Shown piece by piece: positions 1 to 8,054 of a stretch of DNA of 64,000 bases. A program made the translations under genes and the position numbers. The stretch is from positions 2,179,001-2,243,000 of the forward strand of contig NZ_CP043633.1 of NCBI RefSeq assembly GCF_012974865.1. Direction: 5' to 3'. Under the pieces are notes generated by a model. That model was given only the letters and a program-made list of their open reading frames with translations. It did no database searches and had not been told where the DNA came from. Numbering within the stretch: position 1 is the first letter of the stretch; the number at the start of each line of letters is the position of its first letter. This DNA is from Nonlabens sp. Ci31. Lineage in GTDB: Bacteria > Bacteroidota > Bacteroidia > Flavobacteriales > Flavobacteriaceae.

Positions 1-1
1 C

Positions 2-586
2 TACTTTAATCGAATACAAAGTACCATCCCACAGTACTCCCCTTTGATTTTTACTTATCAATTGAGAAAAGTGAAGATTACAGATCACGATAATGATGGT
101 ATCCTTTCAAAGTTTGAAGATTTAGACGGTGATCAAGACCTAAGGTCTCCAGGGAATAGAGATAATACAGATAATGATCGCATCAATGGAGGTTTTAATT
201 ATATAGATGCTGACGACGATGGTGACGGCGTACCTACGATATTTGAAAATCCAGATCCTAATGGAGATGGCGATCCTAGTGATGCAGAAGATCTGGATGG
301 CGATGGTATTCCCGGGTATTTAGATGCTAATGAGGTGAATATAGATCTTGATAATGACGGTATTCAAAACCGTTTTGAACAACCAGATCCTAATGGCAAC
401 AGCAACCCTGGAGACGCTCGTGATACCGATAATGACGGGATACCAGATTATTTAGACGACGATGACGACGGCGATGGGATTCCCACCTCACAAGAAAATG
501 CTGACCCTAACAATAACGGTAACCCAGTAGATGCCCTTGATTCTGATGGAGATGGTATTCCAGATTATTTAGATCCAGATTCATAG
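2..586 (+). CDS. C-terminal part of FKBP-type peptidyl-prolyl isomerase-like protein with thrombospondin type 3 repeats (5' end outside window)
   Basis: The frame is open from base 2, so the gene starts before the window; the TTG at 44 is not a convincing start. The first residues (..STIPQYSPLIFTYQL..) resemble the last strand of an FKBP rotamase domain (IPP-SPLIF pattern). The rest is a chain of acidic calcium-binding thrombospondin type 3-like repeats (DxDxDGI, DPNGDG, DGDGIPDYLD), ending right at the last repeat. Flavobacterial envelope FKBP proteins commonly carry such tails. The TSP3 assignment is seen directly; the FKBP identity is inferred from about 20 residues. Probably envelope-located, aiding protein folding. 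Confidence 0.7.
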   Translation, partial: YFNRIQSTIPQYSPLIFTYQLRKVKITDHDNDGILSKFEDLDGDQDLRSPGNRDNTDNDRINGGFNYIDADDDGDGVPTIFENPDPNGDGDPSDAEDLDGDGIPGYLDANEVNIDLDNDGIQNRFEQPDPNGNSNPGDARDTDNDGIPDYLDDDDDGDGIPTSQENADPNNNGNPVDALDSDGDGIPDYLDPDS

Positions 587-604
587 AGGTCAAAAATTTG
601 AATA

Positions 605-646
605 GAAAAATGGAGTCTTCATACCAATTGGGCTCCATTTTTTTTT
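605..646 (+). terminator. Rho-independent terminator
   Basis: An AAAAATGGAG arm pairs with CTCCATTTTT around a loop of about 17 nt, followed by a T run, 20 nt after the stop at 586. Confidence 0.75.
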
Positions 647-724
647 GCGGCTTGTCTTTGTGTTTTTAGCAAAAATTATTTGCTGTTTAATGGTTTAACA
701 CAAAACAAAATGTGTTTATCACTA

Positions 725-732
725 TAAGTTTG
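725..732 (+). promoter_or_regulatory. Bacteroidota -7 promoter element
   Basis: TAAGTTTG matches TAnnTTTG, 20 nt before the ATG at 753. Confidence 0.5.
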
Positions 733-752
733 AATAATTAAATCTATTAGTT

Positions 753-1403
753 ATGAAAACGATGATCATTACAACAGTATTGATATGCTCTTTAGCCTTT
801 ACAAGTGCACAAAACCAAAATCATTATCAGGTATTTCAAGATTCCGTAAATACGGACTCTTATCAGCAAGAGATTTGCTATTTGAAAGTAGGTGTAGGCT
901 ACTGGCTGCCCAAAGGAAACTTATCCAAATTTATAGACAATTCCCCTTTATTTGAACTGGCTTTAGTGATCCCAGACACTAAGAGGAATAGAGCCTTTGA
1001 GTTGGGTATCCAGCTTGCAGTGCCTGAACAAAAAGATTTTTTCATTTTATCAGACGGTGTTGATCAATTTGATGTGGAAGCTACTTCTGTAGTGAATGCC
1101 TATCTCAAACTCAATAAGTATGTTTATAAAAAATCAAAAGGGAGATTAGGTTTGGGAATCTCTGTAGGAATTTCTTCCATTTTTTTAGATCCAGTAGAAA
1201 GCAGTGGAGCAGAAGTCTTAGATTATGACAGTGTTAATTCTGTTCTAGTAGCCCCAGGATTGTCTTACGATTATACATTAAATGACAACTCGATGTTTCA
1301 AATCTCTCTAGATGTACAGTACACCCCTTTTAAAATGGAACGGGCAGTTACCAGGCGTTTAAACTCCTTTAACATACTGCCTAAAGTATCGTATCGATTT
1401 TAA
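753..1403 (+). CDS. Secreted protein, probable outer-membrane beta-barrel
   Basis: 216 aa. An N-terminal signal peptide of about 19 residues ends at SAQ. The mature part has alternating hydrophobic strands, Gly-rich turns (VGVGYWLP, GLGISVGIS) and ends in an aromatic residue (SYRF), a pattern of small outer-membrane porin-like barrels. No specific family was recognised. It stands alone between two terminators with its own -7 box. Function unknown; the barrel fold is inferred from pattern only. Confidence 0.6.
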   Translation: MKTMIITTVLICSLAFTSAQNQNHYQVFQDSVNTDSYQQEICYLKVGVGYWLPKGNLSKFIDNSPLFELALVIPDTKRNRAFELGIQLAVPEQKDFFILSDGVDQFDVEATSVVNAYLKLNKYVYKKSKGRLGLGISVGISSIFLDPVESSGAEVLDYDSVNSVLVAPGLSYDYTLNDNSMFQISLDVQYTPFKMERAVTRRLNSFNILPKVSYRF

Positions 1404-1413
1404 AATAAGCACA

Positions 1414-1446
1414 AAAAAAGTCCTCATTTTTAAATGAGGACTTTGT
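1414..1446. terminator. Bidirectional terminator
   Basis: AAAGTCCTCAT and ATGAGGACTTT flank a short A/T loop between convergent genes; both sides carry A or T runs, so it can serve both strands. Confidence 0.8.
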
Positions 1447-1463
1447 AATAAAATAGTGTGGGG

Positions 1464-2417
1464 CTATTTTCTTTTAATTACTTTTTCAGCTTTTAGTGTG
1501 ATGTTTTCTGCATTCAGACCGTATTTTTCAAGTAATTGTGCAGGTGTTCCACTTTCACCAAAAGTGTCATTAGTCGCTACAAATTCTTGTGGTGTAGGAC
1601 TGTTAAGAGATAAAGTTCTGGCAACGCTTTCACCTAATCCACCTAAGAAGTTATGTTCTTCAGCAGTTACCACGCAACCTGTTTTTCTAGCAGATTTGAT
1701 AATAGCTTCTTCATCAAGAGGTTTGATCGTGTGAATGTTAATTACTTCAGCACTGATTCCTTTTTCATTTAGAGCTTTAGCAGCTTCTAGTGCTTCCCAG
1801 ACCAAGTGTCCAGTAGCAATAATAGTTACATCAGTTCCTTCTTGAAGCAGTACTGCTTTTCCTATTTTAAACTCGCCATTTTCTGGAGTGAAGTTAGCTA
1901 CTTTAGGACGTCCAAATCTTAAGTAAACAGGACCATGGTAATCAGCTATAGCAAGTGTTGCTGCTTTGGTCTGATTGTAATCACAGGTATTAATTACTGT
2001 CATTCCTGGAAGCATTTTCATCAATCCAATATCTTCAAGAATTTGATGAGTTGCCCCGTCTTCTCCAAGTGTTAATCCTGAGTGAGATGCACAAATTTTT
2101 ACATTTTTATCAGAATAAGCAATGCTCTGTCTGATCTGATCGTATACACGACCTGTAGAGAAGTTAGCAAATGTTCCCGTAAATGGAATTTTACCGCCTA
2201 TAGTCATACCGGCAGCTATTCCCATCATGTTTGCCTCTGCTATTCCTACTTGAAAGAAACGTTCTGGGTGGTTATCTGCAAAAGCGTTCATCTTGAGCGA
2301 TCCAGTAAGATCTGCACAAAGCGCTACTACATCTTTATTGTTTTGTCCTAGTTCTGTAAGACCATCACCGAATCCGGATCTGGTGTCTTTACTTCCTGTA
2401 TTTTCGTAAATTTTCAT
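1464..2417 (-). CDS. Transketolase, C-terminal subunit
   Basis: 317 aa. Corresponds to the pyrimidine-binding and C-terminal domains of transketolase; many bacteria encode the enzyme as two polypeptides. Visible family features are the start region with TRSGFGDGL, the cofactor-proximal QVGIAEANMMG (containing the catalytic Glu of the PYR domain), and the C-terminal regulatory domain from about residue 190 (VINIHTIKPLDEEAI, GLGESVARTL). Works with the protein encoded just upstream (32 nt gap) to transfer two-carbon units in the non-oxidative pentose phosphate pathway, cytoplasmic, thiamine diphosphate-dependent. Confidence 0.93.
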   Translation of the reverse strand: MKIYENTGSKDTRSGFGDGLTELGQNNKDVVALCADLTGSLKMNAFADNHPERFFQVGIAEANMMGIAAGMTIGGKIPFTGTFANFSTGRVYDQIRQSIAYSDKNVKICASHSGLTLGEDGATHQILEDIGLMKMLPGMTVINTCDYNQTKAATLAIADYHGPVYLRFGRPKVANFTPENGEFKIGKAVLLQEGTDVTIIATGHLVWEALEAAKALNEKGISAEVINIHTIKPLDEEAIIKSARKTGCVVTAEEHNFLGGLGESVARTLSLNSPTPQEFVATNDTFGESGTPAQLLEKYGLNAENITLKAEKVIKRK

Positions 2418-2449
2418 ATCTAAAATCTGCTGGGCAGATGCTCTTTAAG

Positions 2450-3295
2450 TTAATAGTCGCCTAAGGTTTTTGGATTTTGTCTCAATGCTTCAGCCAGTTG
2501 CTCGTCATTAGGAGCAATACCGTGCCATGCATGAGATCCCATCATAAAGTCTACTCCATTACCCATTTCTGTGTGTAAAAGAATACAAATAGGTTGCCCT
2601 TTGCCAGTTGAGGAAAGCGCTTCTTTTAACCCTGCTAGAACAGCGTCTATATCATTACCTTTTGAAACGGTAATTACATTCCAACCGAAGGCCTCAAACT
2701 TATTTCTTAAATCCCCTAGAGCAAGAACCTGCTCGGTGCTTCCGTCTATTTGCTGACCGTTTACATCAATAGTAGAGATCAAGTTATCTACTTTGTTTGC
2801 GGCTGCATACATCGCTGCTTCCCAGACTTGACCTTCTTGAAGCTCTCCGTCACCGTGTAAAGTGAAGACTGTTTTACCATCTCCATTTAATTTCTTCACA
2901 GCAGCGGCTCCTATAGCAACACTCATTCCTTGGCCCAAAGAACCACTCGCGATACGCACACCTGGCAGCCCTTCATGGGTAGTAGGATGTCCTTGTAATC
3001 TGGAGTTTAATTTTCTGAACGTGCTCAATTCTTCTACTGGAAAATAACCAGCTCGAGCTAAAACGCTATAGAGAACAGGGGAAATATGACCGTTAGAAAG
3101 AAAAAATAAATCTTCATTTTTTCCATCCATGTCAAAGTTAGGATTGTGGTCCATCACCTCGTTATATAAGGTTACTAGAAATTCAGCACAACCTAGCGAT
3201 CCACCAGGGTGTCCACTACTTACGGCGTGTACTTGTCTAACAATATCGCGACGTACTTGCGTTACTAAATCTTTTAAGTGCTGTGTATCAGCCAT
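2450..3295 (-). CDS. Transketolase, N-terminal (thiamine diphosphate-binding) subunit
   Basis: 281 aa. Contains the conserved SSGHPGGSLG segment near residue 27, HGDGELQEGQ with the GDG start of the thiamine diphosphate/Mg motif near residue 148, and its ending in IDVNGQQIDG. Lengths of the two subunits together match a full transketolase. First gene of a two-gene operon with the C-terminal subunit; a TATTTTTG -7 box lies 23 nt upstream of the start codon. Cytoplasmic, pentose phosphate pathway. Confidence 0.93.
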   Translation of the reverse strand: MADTQHLKDLVTQVRRDIVRQVHAVSSGHPGGSLGCAEFLVTLYNEVMDHNPNFDMDGKNEDLFFLSNGHISPVLYSVLARAGYFPVEELSTFRKLNSRLQGHPTTHEGLPGVRIASGSLGQGMSVAIGAAAVKKLNGDGKTVFTLHGDGELQEGQVWEAAMYAAANKVDNLISTIDVNGQQIDGSTEQVLALGDLRNKFEAFGWNVITVSKGNDIDAVLAGLKEALSSTGKGQPICILLHTEMGNGVDFMMGSHAWHGIAPNDEQLAEALRQNPKTLGDY

Positions 3296-3318
3296 TTTAG
3301 TGTTTTTAAATGATCCGC

Positions 3319-3326
3319 CAAAAATA
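3319..3326 (-). promoter_or_regulatory. -7 promoter element for the transketolase operon
   Basis: On the minus strand TATTTTTG fits TAnnTTTG, 23 nt upstream of the ATG at 3295. Confidence 0.5.
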
Positions 3327-3457
3327 GGCTTAATGAGGCTTAAGAAGAGTTTTTCTTAAAGCCAGTTATTAACGATATGATGTGTTTTGTGAACAAATAC
3401 AGCTTGTTTTCAAAACAACCAATTAAATAACCTTGTTTTAAAGGCTGATGGGCATCT

Positions 3458-3473
3458 CGTTTTCGCGAAAGCG
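3458..3473. repeat. Dispersed palindrome (variant copy)
   Basis: CGTTTTCGCGAAAGCG: one mismatch from the consensus CGCTTTCGCGAAAGCG found seven more times in this window. Confidence 0.8.
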
Positions 3474-3775
3474 GGATAGAAATAAAATCAAAATCAAAAT
3501 CAAAATCAAAAAAAATCCTTGGTAGAGCGGTAGAACGACTTATTTCGAGAGAACAATGCGGTAACTGTTCCATGATTTTGTAACGATACAGCACTGGAAA
3601 ATCAAAATTTAAACAAATGAATTAGGCGACTGTCTTTTCAAGAAAACATTTAAAATTTAGGAATCTTACTTTTTTTTGAAAAAGAAGTGCATACTTCACT
3701 TGATGCAACACGAAAGCGGTAACAATTATACCTATCACCATCTCATTTTTCAATTTCTTTAATCGACTTGTGGAA

Positions 3776-3812
3776 GGTTTCAAATTCAATTTCGAGTTCA
3801 AATTCAAGTTAC
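3776..3812. repeat. Degenerate TTCAAN hexamer tract upstream of tgt promoter
   Basis: Period-6 sequence of TTCAAA/TTCAAT/TTCGAG/TTCAAG units ends 6 nt before the TATCTTTG -7 box and therefore covers the expected -33 region. A very similar tract precedes accA at 9907-9955. Confidence 0.6.
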
Positions 3813-3818
3813 TTAAAG

Positions 3819-3826
3819 TATCTTTG
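3819..3826 (+). promoter_or_regulatory. -7 promoter element for tgt
   Basis: TATCTTTG fits TAnnTTTG. Only 6 nt separate it from the ATG at 3833, so the transcript would start at or within a few bases of the start codon. Confidence 0.5.
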
Positions 3827-3832
3827 CCGCTC

Positions 3833-4963
3833 ATGAAATTTGATTTACTACAAAGCGATTCACAGAGTCAAGCGAGAGCTGGAGTGATCCATACAGACCA
3901 CGGAAAAATAGAAACCCCTATTTTTATGCCAGTAGGCACCATAGGTACCGTAAAAGGAGTTCACCAGCGGGAGCTGGAAGAAGAGGTGAATCCAGATATT
4001 ATATTGGGAAATACCTACCACTTGTACTTGCGACCAGGTACTGATATTTTAGAAAAAGCAGGAGGTCTCCATAAATTTATGAATTGGGACCGACCTATTT
4101 TAACCGATTCTGGTGGATACCAAGTTTATTCTTTAAGCTCTAATCGCAAGATTAAGGAAGAAGGTGTGAAGTTCAAGTCACATATAGATGGTTCCTATCA
4201 TACTTTTACTCCAGAACGTGCGATGGATATACAGCGCATTATAGGTGGTGATATCATCATGGCTTTTGATGAATGTACTCCTTATCCATGTGATTATAAT
4301 TATGCAAGGCGTAGCATGCACATGACACACAGGTGGTTAAAAAGATGTATCACTCATTTTGATAACACACCAGATCTATACGGCCATAAACAAACGCTTT
4401 TTCCTATAGTACAAGGAAGTACTTATGTAGATTTAAGGCAACAAAGTGCCGAGGCGATTGCAGCAACAGACCAGTTTGGTAATGCCATAGGCGGGCTTTC
4501 TGTAGGGGAGCCAGCTGAAGAGATGTATGCCATGACTGAAGTAGTAACGGCTATTCTTCCCAAAGAAAAACCTCGTTACTTAATGGGCGTAGGAACTCCT
4601 ATCAACTTATTAGAAAATGTAGCTCTGGGAGTAGATATGTTTGATTGTGTCATGCCTACGCGTAACGGTCGTAACGGTATGATCTTCACTGCTCATGGTA
4701 CCATGAACATGAAAAACAAAAAATGGGCAGAAGATTTTACTCCATTAGATGCAGCAGATTATGCTTGGGTAGATACGGCTTATACCAAGGCTTATGTGCG
4801 TCATTTATTTACTGTAAATGAAATGTTGGGAAGACAAATTTGTACCATACACAATCTTTCTTTCTATTTGTGGTTAATGAGAGAAGCACGCAGACGTATT
4901 ATTGCGGGCGATTTTAGAACATGGAAAGATAAAATGGTCAAGCAAATGGATAACAGACTCTAG
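3833..4963 (+). CDS. tgt: tRNA-guanine transglycosylase
   Basis: 376 aa. Exchanges guanine-34 for the queuine precursor in tRNAs with GUN anticodons. I chose the ATG at 3833: the upstream in-frame extension from 3770 is coded by the hexamer tract and overlaps the promoter. Family features: PIFMPVGT near the start, LTDSGGYQVYSL with the catalytic base Asp near residue 90, GGLSVGEP, and the nucleophile Asp in GVDMFDCVMPTRNGRNG near residue 265. Oddly, the C-terminal Cys zinc ligands of the E. coli enzyme (CxCxxC) are absent; the aligned stretch reads DAADYAWVDTAY. The stop shares one base with the next gene's GTG. Confidence 0.95.
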   Translation: MKFDLLQSDSQSQARAGVIHTDHGKIETPIFMPVGTIGTVKGVHQRELEEEVNPDIILGNTYHLYLRPGTDILEKAGGLHKFMNWDRPILTDSGGYQVYSLSSNRKIKEEGVKFKSHIDGSYHTFTPERAMDIQRIIGGDIIMAFDECTPYPCDYNYARRSMHMTHRWLKRCITHFDNTPDLYGHKQTLFPIVQGSTYVDLRQQSAEAIAATDQFGNAIGGLSVGEPAEEMYAMTEVVTAILPKEKPRYLMGVGTPINLLENVALGVDMFDCVMPTRNGRNGMIFTAHGTMNMKNKKWAEDFTPLDAADYAWVDTAYTKAYVRHLFTVNEMLGRQICTIHNLSFYLWLMREARRRIIAGDFRTWKDKMVKQMDNRL

Positions 4964-6033
4964 TGCTAAGCATATTAGATAAATACATATTAAAAAGATA
5001 CCTAGGGGCGTTTGCGCTGCTGTTAGTGCTGTTTTTACCTATTATGGTAACAGTACACATTGCCGAGAAAATAGGTAAAATTATAGGCAATGATGTGCCC
5101 ATAGGTGAAGTAATCCTGTATTTGCTAGACTTTACTATTTATTTCTCAAATTTCTTGTTTCCACTGTTTTTGTTTATCTCTACGATGTTTTTCACGTCAA
5201 AACTGGCGATGAATACGGAGGTAATTGCCTTCTTAAGTTCTGGGGTTTCCTTTAACCGGTTTTTGCGTCCTTATATCATAGGAGCTACTATCGTTTGTGT
5301 CATTGCATTGATTCTTAGTGCGGTGTTTGTACCAAATGCTTCTTCAGGTTTTAACGAATTTCAAAACAAATACTTTAACCGTGGTGGTGATAAAAAGACC
5401 ACTAATGTTTTTAGACAAATCAACGATAACGACTACATTTATGTAAGCAATTACCAGCCGTCTTCCCAAATAGGTTTTGATTTTACCTTAGAACATTTTG
5501 AAGGAAATGAGTTGAAATATAAGATTTATGCCAACCGCATCAAATTTGAAGATTCGACTTATGTATTAAGTGGTTACAAAAAAAGAACGATTCTTGAAGA
5601 CGGAGAAAAAATAGAACGAGAACAGAAAAAAGACACCCTGTTTTCCTTTGATATTGATGAGCTTACACCATCAGATTACATTGCAGAAACCCTTCAATTT
5701 TCTGAATTAAACGACTTTATCGAGTTAGAAGAAAAACGCGGTAATGCCGATATGAATATCTATTACGTGGAAAAGTACAAGCGTACTTCCATCCCTGTGA
5801 GCGCTTTTATTTTCACTCTTATTGCCGTCGCTGTTTCCTCTGTTAAAAAGCGTGGAGGTATGGGGTTGAATCTCGCTATAGGAATCGTGATCGCGATGAC
5901 TTATGTGTTTTTAGATAAAGTCTTTGGTACGATTGCTGAGAAAAGCACTTTTAATCCATGGATTGCCGTGTGGTTTCCCAATATATTCTTTGCTGTAGTG
6001 GCATTTTTCCTGATTAGAAATGCCAGACGATAA
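4963..6033 (+). CDS. LptF/LptG family permease
   Basis: 356 aa. Starts at a GTG overlapping the tgt stop by one base. Three hydrophobic segments lie in the first 120 residues, a soluble periplasmic domain spans about 125-265, and three more segments follow to the end, the YjgP/YjgQ architecture. The opening DKYILKRYLGAF is typical. These proteins form the inner-membrane part of the LptB2FG exporter that extracts lipopolysaccharide for the outer membrane. Whether it is F or G cannot be decided from sequence alone. Confidence 0.9.
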   Translation: MLSILDKYILKRYLGAFALLLVLFLPIMVTVHIAEKIGKIIGNDVPIGEVILYLLDFTIYFSNFLFPLFLFISTMFFTSKLAMNTEVIAFLSSGVSFNRFLRPYIIGATIVCVIALILSAVFVPNASSGFNEFQNKYFNRGGDKKTTNVFRQINDNDYIYVSNYQPSSQIGFDFTLEHFEGNELKYKIYANRIKFEDSTYVLSGYKKRTILEDGEKIEREQKKDTLFSFDIDELTPSDYIAETLQFSELNDFIELEEKRGNADMNIYYVEKYKRTSIPVSAFIFTLIAVAVSSVKKRGGMGLNLAIGIVIAMTYVFLDKVFGTIAEKSTFNPWIAVWFPNIFFAVVAFFLIRNARR

Positions 6034-6919
6034 ACTCCTTAATTACCTGCACCTACATTTTATAGTATTCATCTGGGGTTTTACCGCAGTACTAGGTGCA
6101 CTAATCAGTATAGATTCTATTCCGCTGGTTTGGTGGCGCATGAGCATCGCTGTTGTGCTCATCTTTATCTATATGAAATGGAAGAAAATTCCGTTTCAAT
6201 TTGTTGGTAAAGGTTCGCTTTCGCGAAAGCGGATCATAGGATTCTTAATCGCAGGAATCGTTATTGCCTTGCATTGGGTGACGTTCTTTGGGGCAATTAA
6301 AGAATCGAACGTTTCTGTAACTCTTGCTATGGTAAGTATGGGAGCTTTTTTTACCGCCTTACTAGAGCCCTTGTTTACTTCCAAAAAGTTTGTTTGGTAC
6401 GAACTTGTTTTTGGAGTGGTGATCATTGGAGCACTATATTATATCTTTCAGTTTGAAACAGAATATGTGACCGGAATGATTTTAGGACTGATTAGCGCTT
6501 TATTAAGTGCGATTTTTTCAATTCTGAATGTAAAATGGGCAAAGGAGCATCCGCCATCATTGATTTCTTTTTATGAGTTATTAAGTGGTGTGATCTTGCT
6601 GTCCTTATTTTTTGTATTTCTTCCTGTGGATTTTGTACGGCCATCAGAGCTCACTCAAATGGACTGGTTGTGGTTGGGTATTCTCGCATCTGTATGTACT
6701 GCTTATGCCTTTATTGCTAGTGTAAAAGTGATGAAATTTTTAAGTGCTTATACGGTCATGTTGACCATAAATCTAGAACCAGTATACGGTATTTTTCTTG
6801 CGTTTCTAATTCTAGGCGAATCGGAAGAAATGACTCCTGAATTTTATATAGGAGCGCTGGTTATTATAGTCGTTATTATTTCTAATGGTATTTTGAAAAC
6901 GCGTCTGGCTAAGAAGTAG
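6020..6919 (+). CDS. EamA (DMT superfamily) transporter
   Basis: 299 aa, ten predicted membrane segments in two EamA repeats (about 10-135 and 150-290), as in drug/metabolite exporters such as RhaT/YdcZ relatives. The gene overlaps the Lpt permease by 14 nt. Codons around residue 67-71 (GSLSRKRI) are supplied by a copy of the dispersed palindrome lying wholly in the reading frame at 6216-6231, in a cytoplasmic loop. Substrate unknown. Confidence 0.85.
   Translation: MPDDKLLNYLHLHFIVFIWGFTAVLGALISIDSIPLVWWRMSIAVVLIFIYMKWKKIPFQFVGKGSLSRKRIIGFLIAGIVIALHWVTFFGAIKESNVSVTLAMVSMGAFFTALLEPLFTSKKFVWYELVFGVVIIGALYYIFQFETEYVTGMILGLISALLSAIFSILNVKWAKEHPPSLISFYELLSGVILLSLFFVFLPVDFVRPSELTQMDWLWLGILASVCTAYAFIASVKVMKFLSAYTVMLTINLEPVYGIFLAFLILGESEEMTPEFYIGALVIIVVIISNGILKTRLAKK
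6216..6231. repeat. Dispersed palindrome inside a coding region
   Basis: CGCTTTCGCGAAAGCG, perfect 16-bp palindrome; here read as (S)LSRKR in the EamA transporter. Confidence 0.9.
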
Positions 6920-7400
6920 CTTTTTAGTCTTAGTCTCAGTCTCAGTCTCAGTTGCAGTCTTAGTCACTGTCGGCAGAACGGAGGAGGCAGTTGCAGTCGC
7001 AGTCTCAGTATCAGTTTGCAGAAGGAAGTAGGCAGTTGCGGTCGCAGTAAATGGCCTTAATTTATCAGTCTCAGTCTCAGTCGCAGTAGGCAGTCTTTGA
7101 TTTTTTAGTTCTCATTATCAGTTATAGAGTAGGCAGTAGAAAGTCAGGTCCCAAACGGCGCTCGTAATCTTAGTAGGTAGTCTTTAGTTCTCGTTTTTAT
7201 TCTCATTCTCAGTTAGCGGTAGGGAGTAAGTTGTTCTCCCGTAATTTTAATAGCTATTGAATTAGTCATGCCGCTGTATAGCAGTATCCCTTAGCATCTT
7301 TCTCAAAATAATTTGAATATAAATCTATCGTTCAATAGCAGAATATAGAAACTATATTTTTTGTGATATATGATTGCTATATAGGTGTTTGTATTTATTT
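6920..7400. repeat. Degenerate short tandem repeats, no gene
   Basis: About 480 bp with no coding potential. 6925-7100 consists largely of AGTCTC / AGTTGC / AGTCGC hexamers, interspersed with GGCAGT and GTAGGCAGT heptamer-like pieces similar to the TACTGCC array at 20439. After about 7230 the sequence is plain AT-rich. Confidence 0.7.
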
Positions 7401-7401
7401 A

Positions 7402-7461
7402 AAAATTAAAATTAAAATTAAAATTAAAATTAAAATTAAAATTAAAATTAAAATTAAAATT
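7402..7461. repeat. (AAAATT)10 tandem repeat
   Basis: Ten essentially perfect AAAATT hexamers ending 46 nt before the ATG at 7508; the tract would cover the upstream promoter region of that gene. Confidence 0.9.
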
Positions 7462-7507
7462 GTAGGTATTTTCTCTATTATTACTTTTTTTGAATAAATT
7501 TTAACTT

Positions 7508-7999
7508 ATGAGAAAGCAAGCAGTTGTAGCAATTATATTCTTAACATCCATATTAAGTTTTGGACAAGGTTTTTCTTATGGTGTAACTTACGGTCAAGGA
7601 TTTGGAGATGATTTGAATTATTCAGCAGCTATCGAACTTAATTATTATTTTTTTGAAATAGGCGACGATTTTCAATTTGGATTAGCTACCGCAGGTACCT
7701 TAAGAGATATTCAATTCGGTTCAAGTGATTCAAACCCTGATGGTTTTTCAGATTCTGTTTTTTATGCAGATGTAGGAGTTGCTGCTAGATATTACTTATC
7801 TGATTTATTGAAAGCTAATTTAGATGTTGGATACAGTTTTGTGGAATCACAAGAAGAAGGCAATCTTATTTTTATAAAACCATATTTGGAACTGGATTTA
7901 GATTCTATTTCAATCATTTCAGGACCCTCTTTAAGTTTTGGGGACGGTTATAATTTTACTTCATTTAATTTAGGTATTAGATTCAAGGATTTATATTAA
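7508..7999 (+). CDS. Secreted protein, probable small outer-membrane barrel
   Basis: 163 aa. A signal peptide of about 20 residues (ending SFGQ) is followed by amphipathic strands separated by short acidic turns and a C-terminal strand (FNLGIRFKDLY), suggesting a small outer-membrane barrel of the general OmpW/porin-like type. No family recognised. It may be co-transcribed with the next gene (55 nt gap). The repeat tract directly upstream could affect its expression, but that is inference. Confidence 0.6.
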   Translation: MRKQAVVAIIFLTSILSFGQGFSYGVTYGQGFGDDLNYSAAIELNYYFFEIGDDFQFGLATAGTLRDIQFGSSDSNPDGFSDSVFYADVGVAARYYLSDLLKANLDVGYSFVESQEEGNLIFIKPYLELDLDSISIISGPSLSFGDGYNFTSFNLGIRFKDLY

Positions 8000-8054
8000 A
8001 ATTTAAATAGAAATAGTCAGTATAATTTTATTTCAACTCATAGTATTTATTAGC

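Larger units (their letters stand above)
3327..3818. other. Intergenic region with palindrome and hexamer tracts
   Basis: No convincing gene between the divergent transketolase and tgt genes. It holds one copy of the dispersed palindrome (3458-3473), an A-rich hexamer tract at 3483-3512 (AATCAA repeated about four times) and a degenerate TTCAAN tract at 3776-3812. Small open frames here are built on these repeats and look spurious. Confidence 0.6.

Noticed and set aside
3340..3834. Two minus-strand frames upstream of the transketolase genes
   Set aside because: Composed of the hexamer tracts and the palindrome (FDFDFDF-type sequence); no leader and overlap with the tgt promoter.
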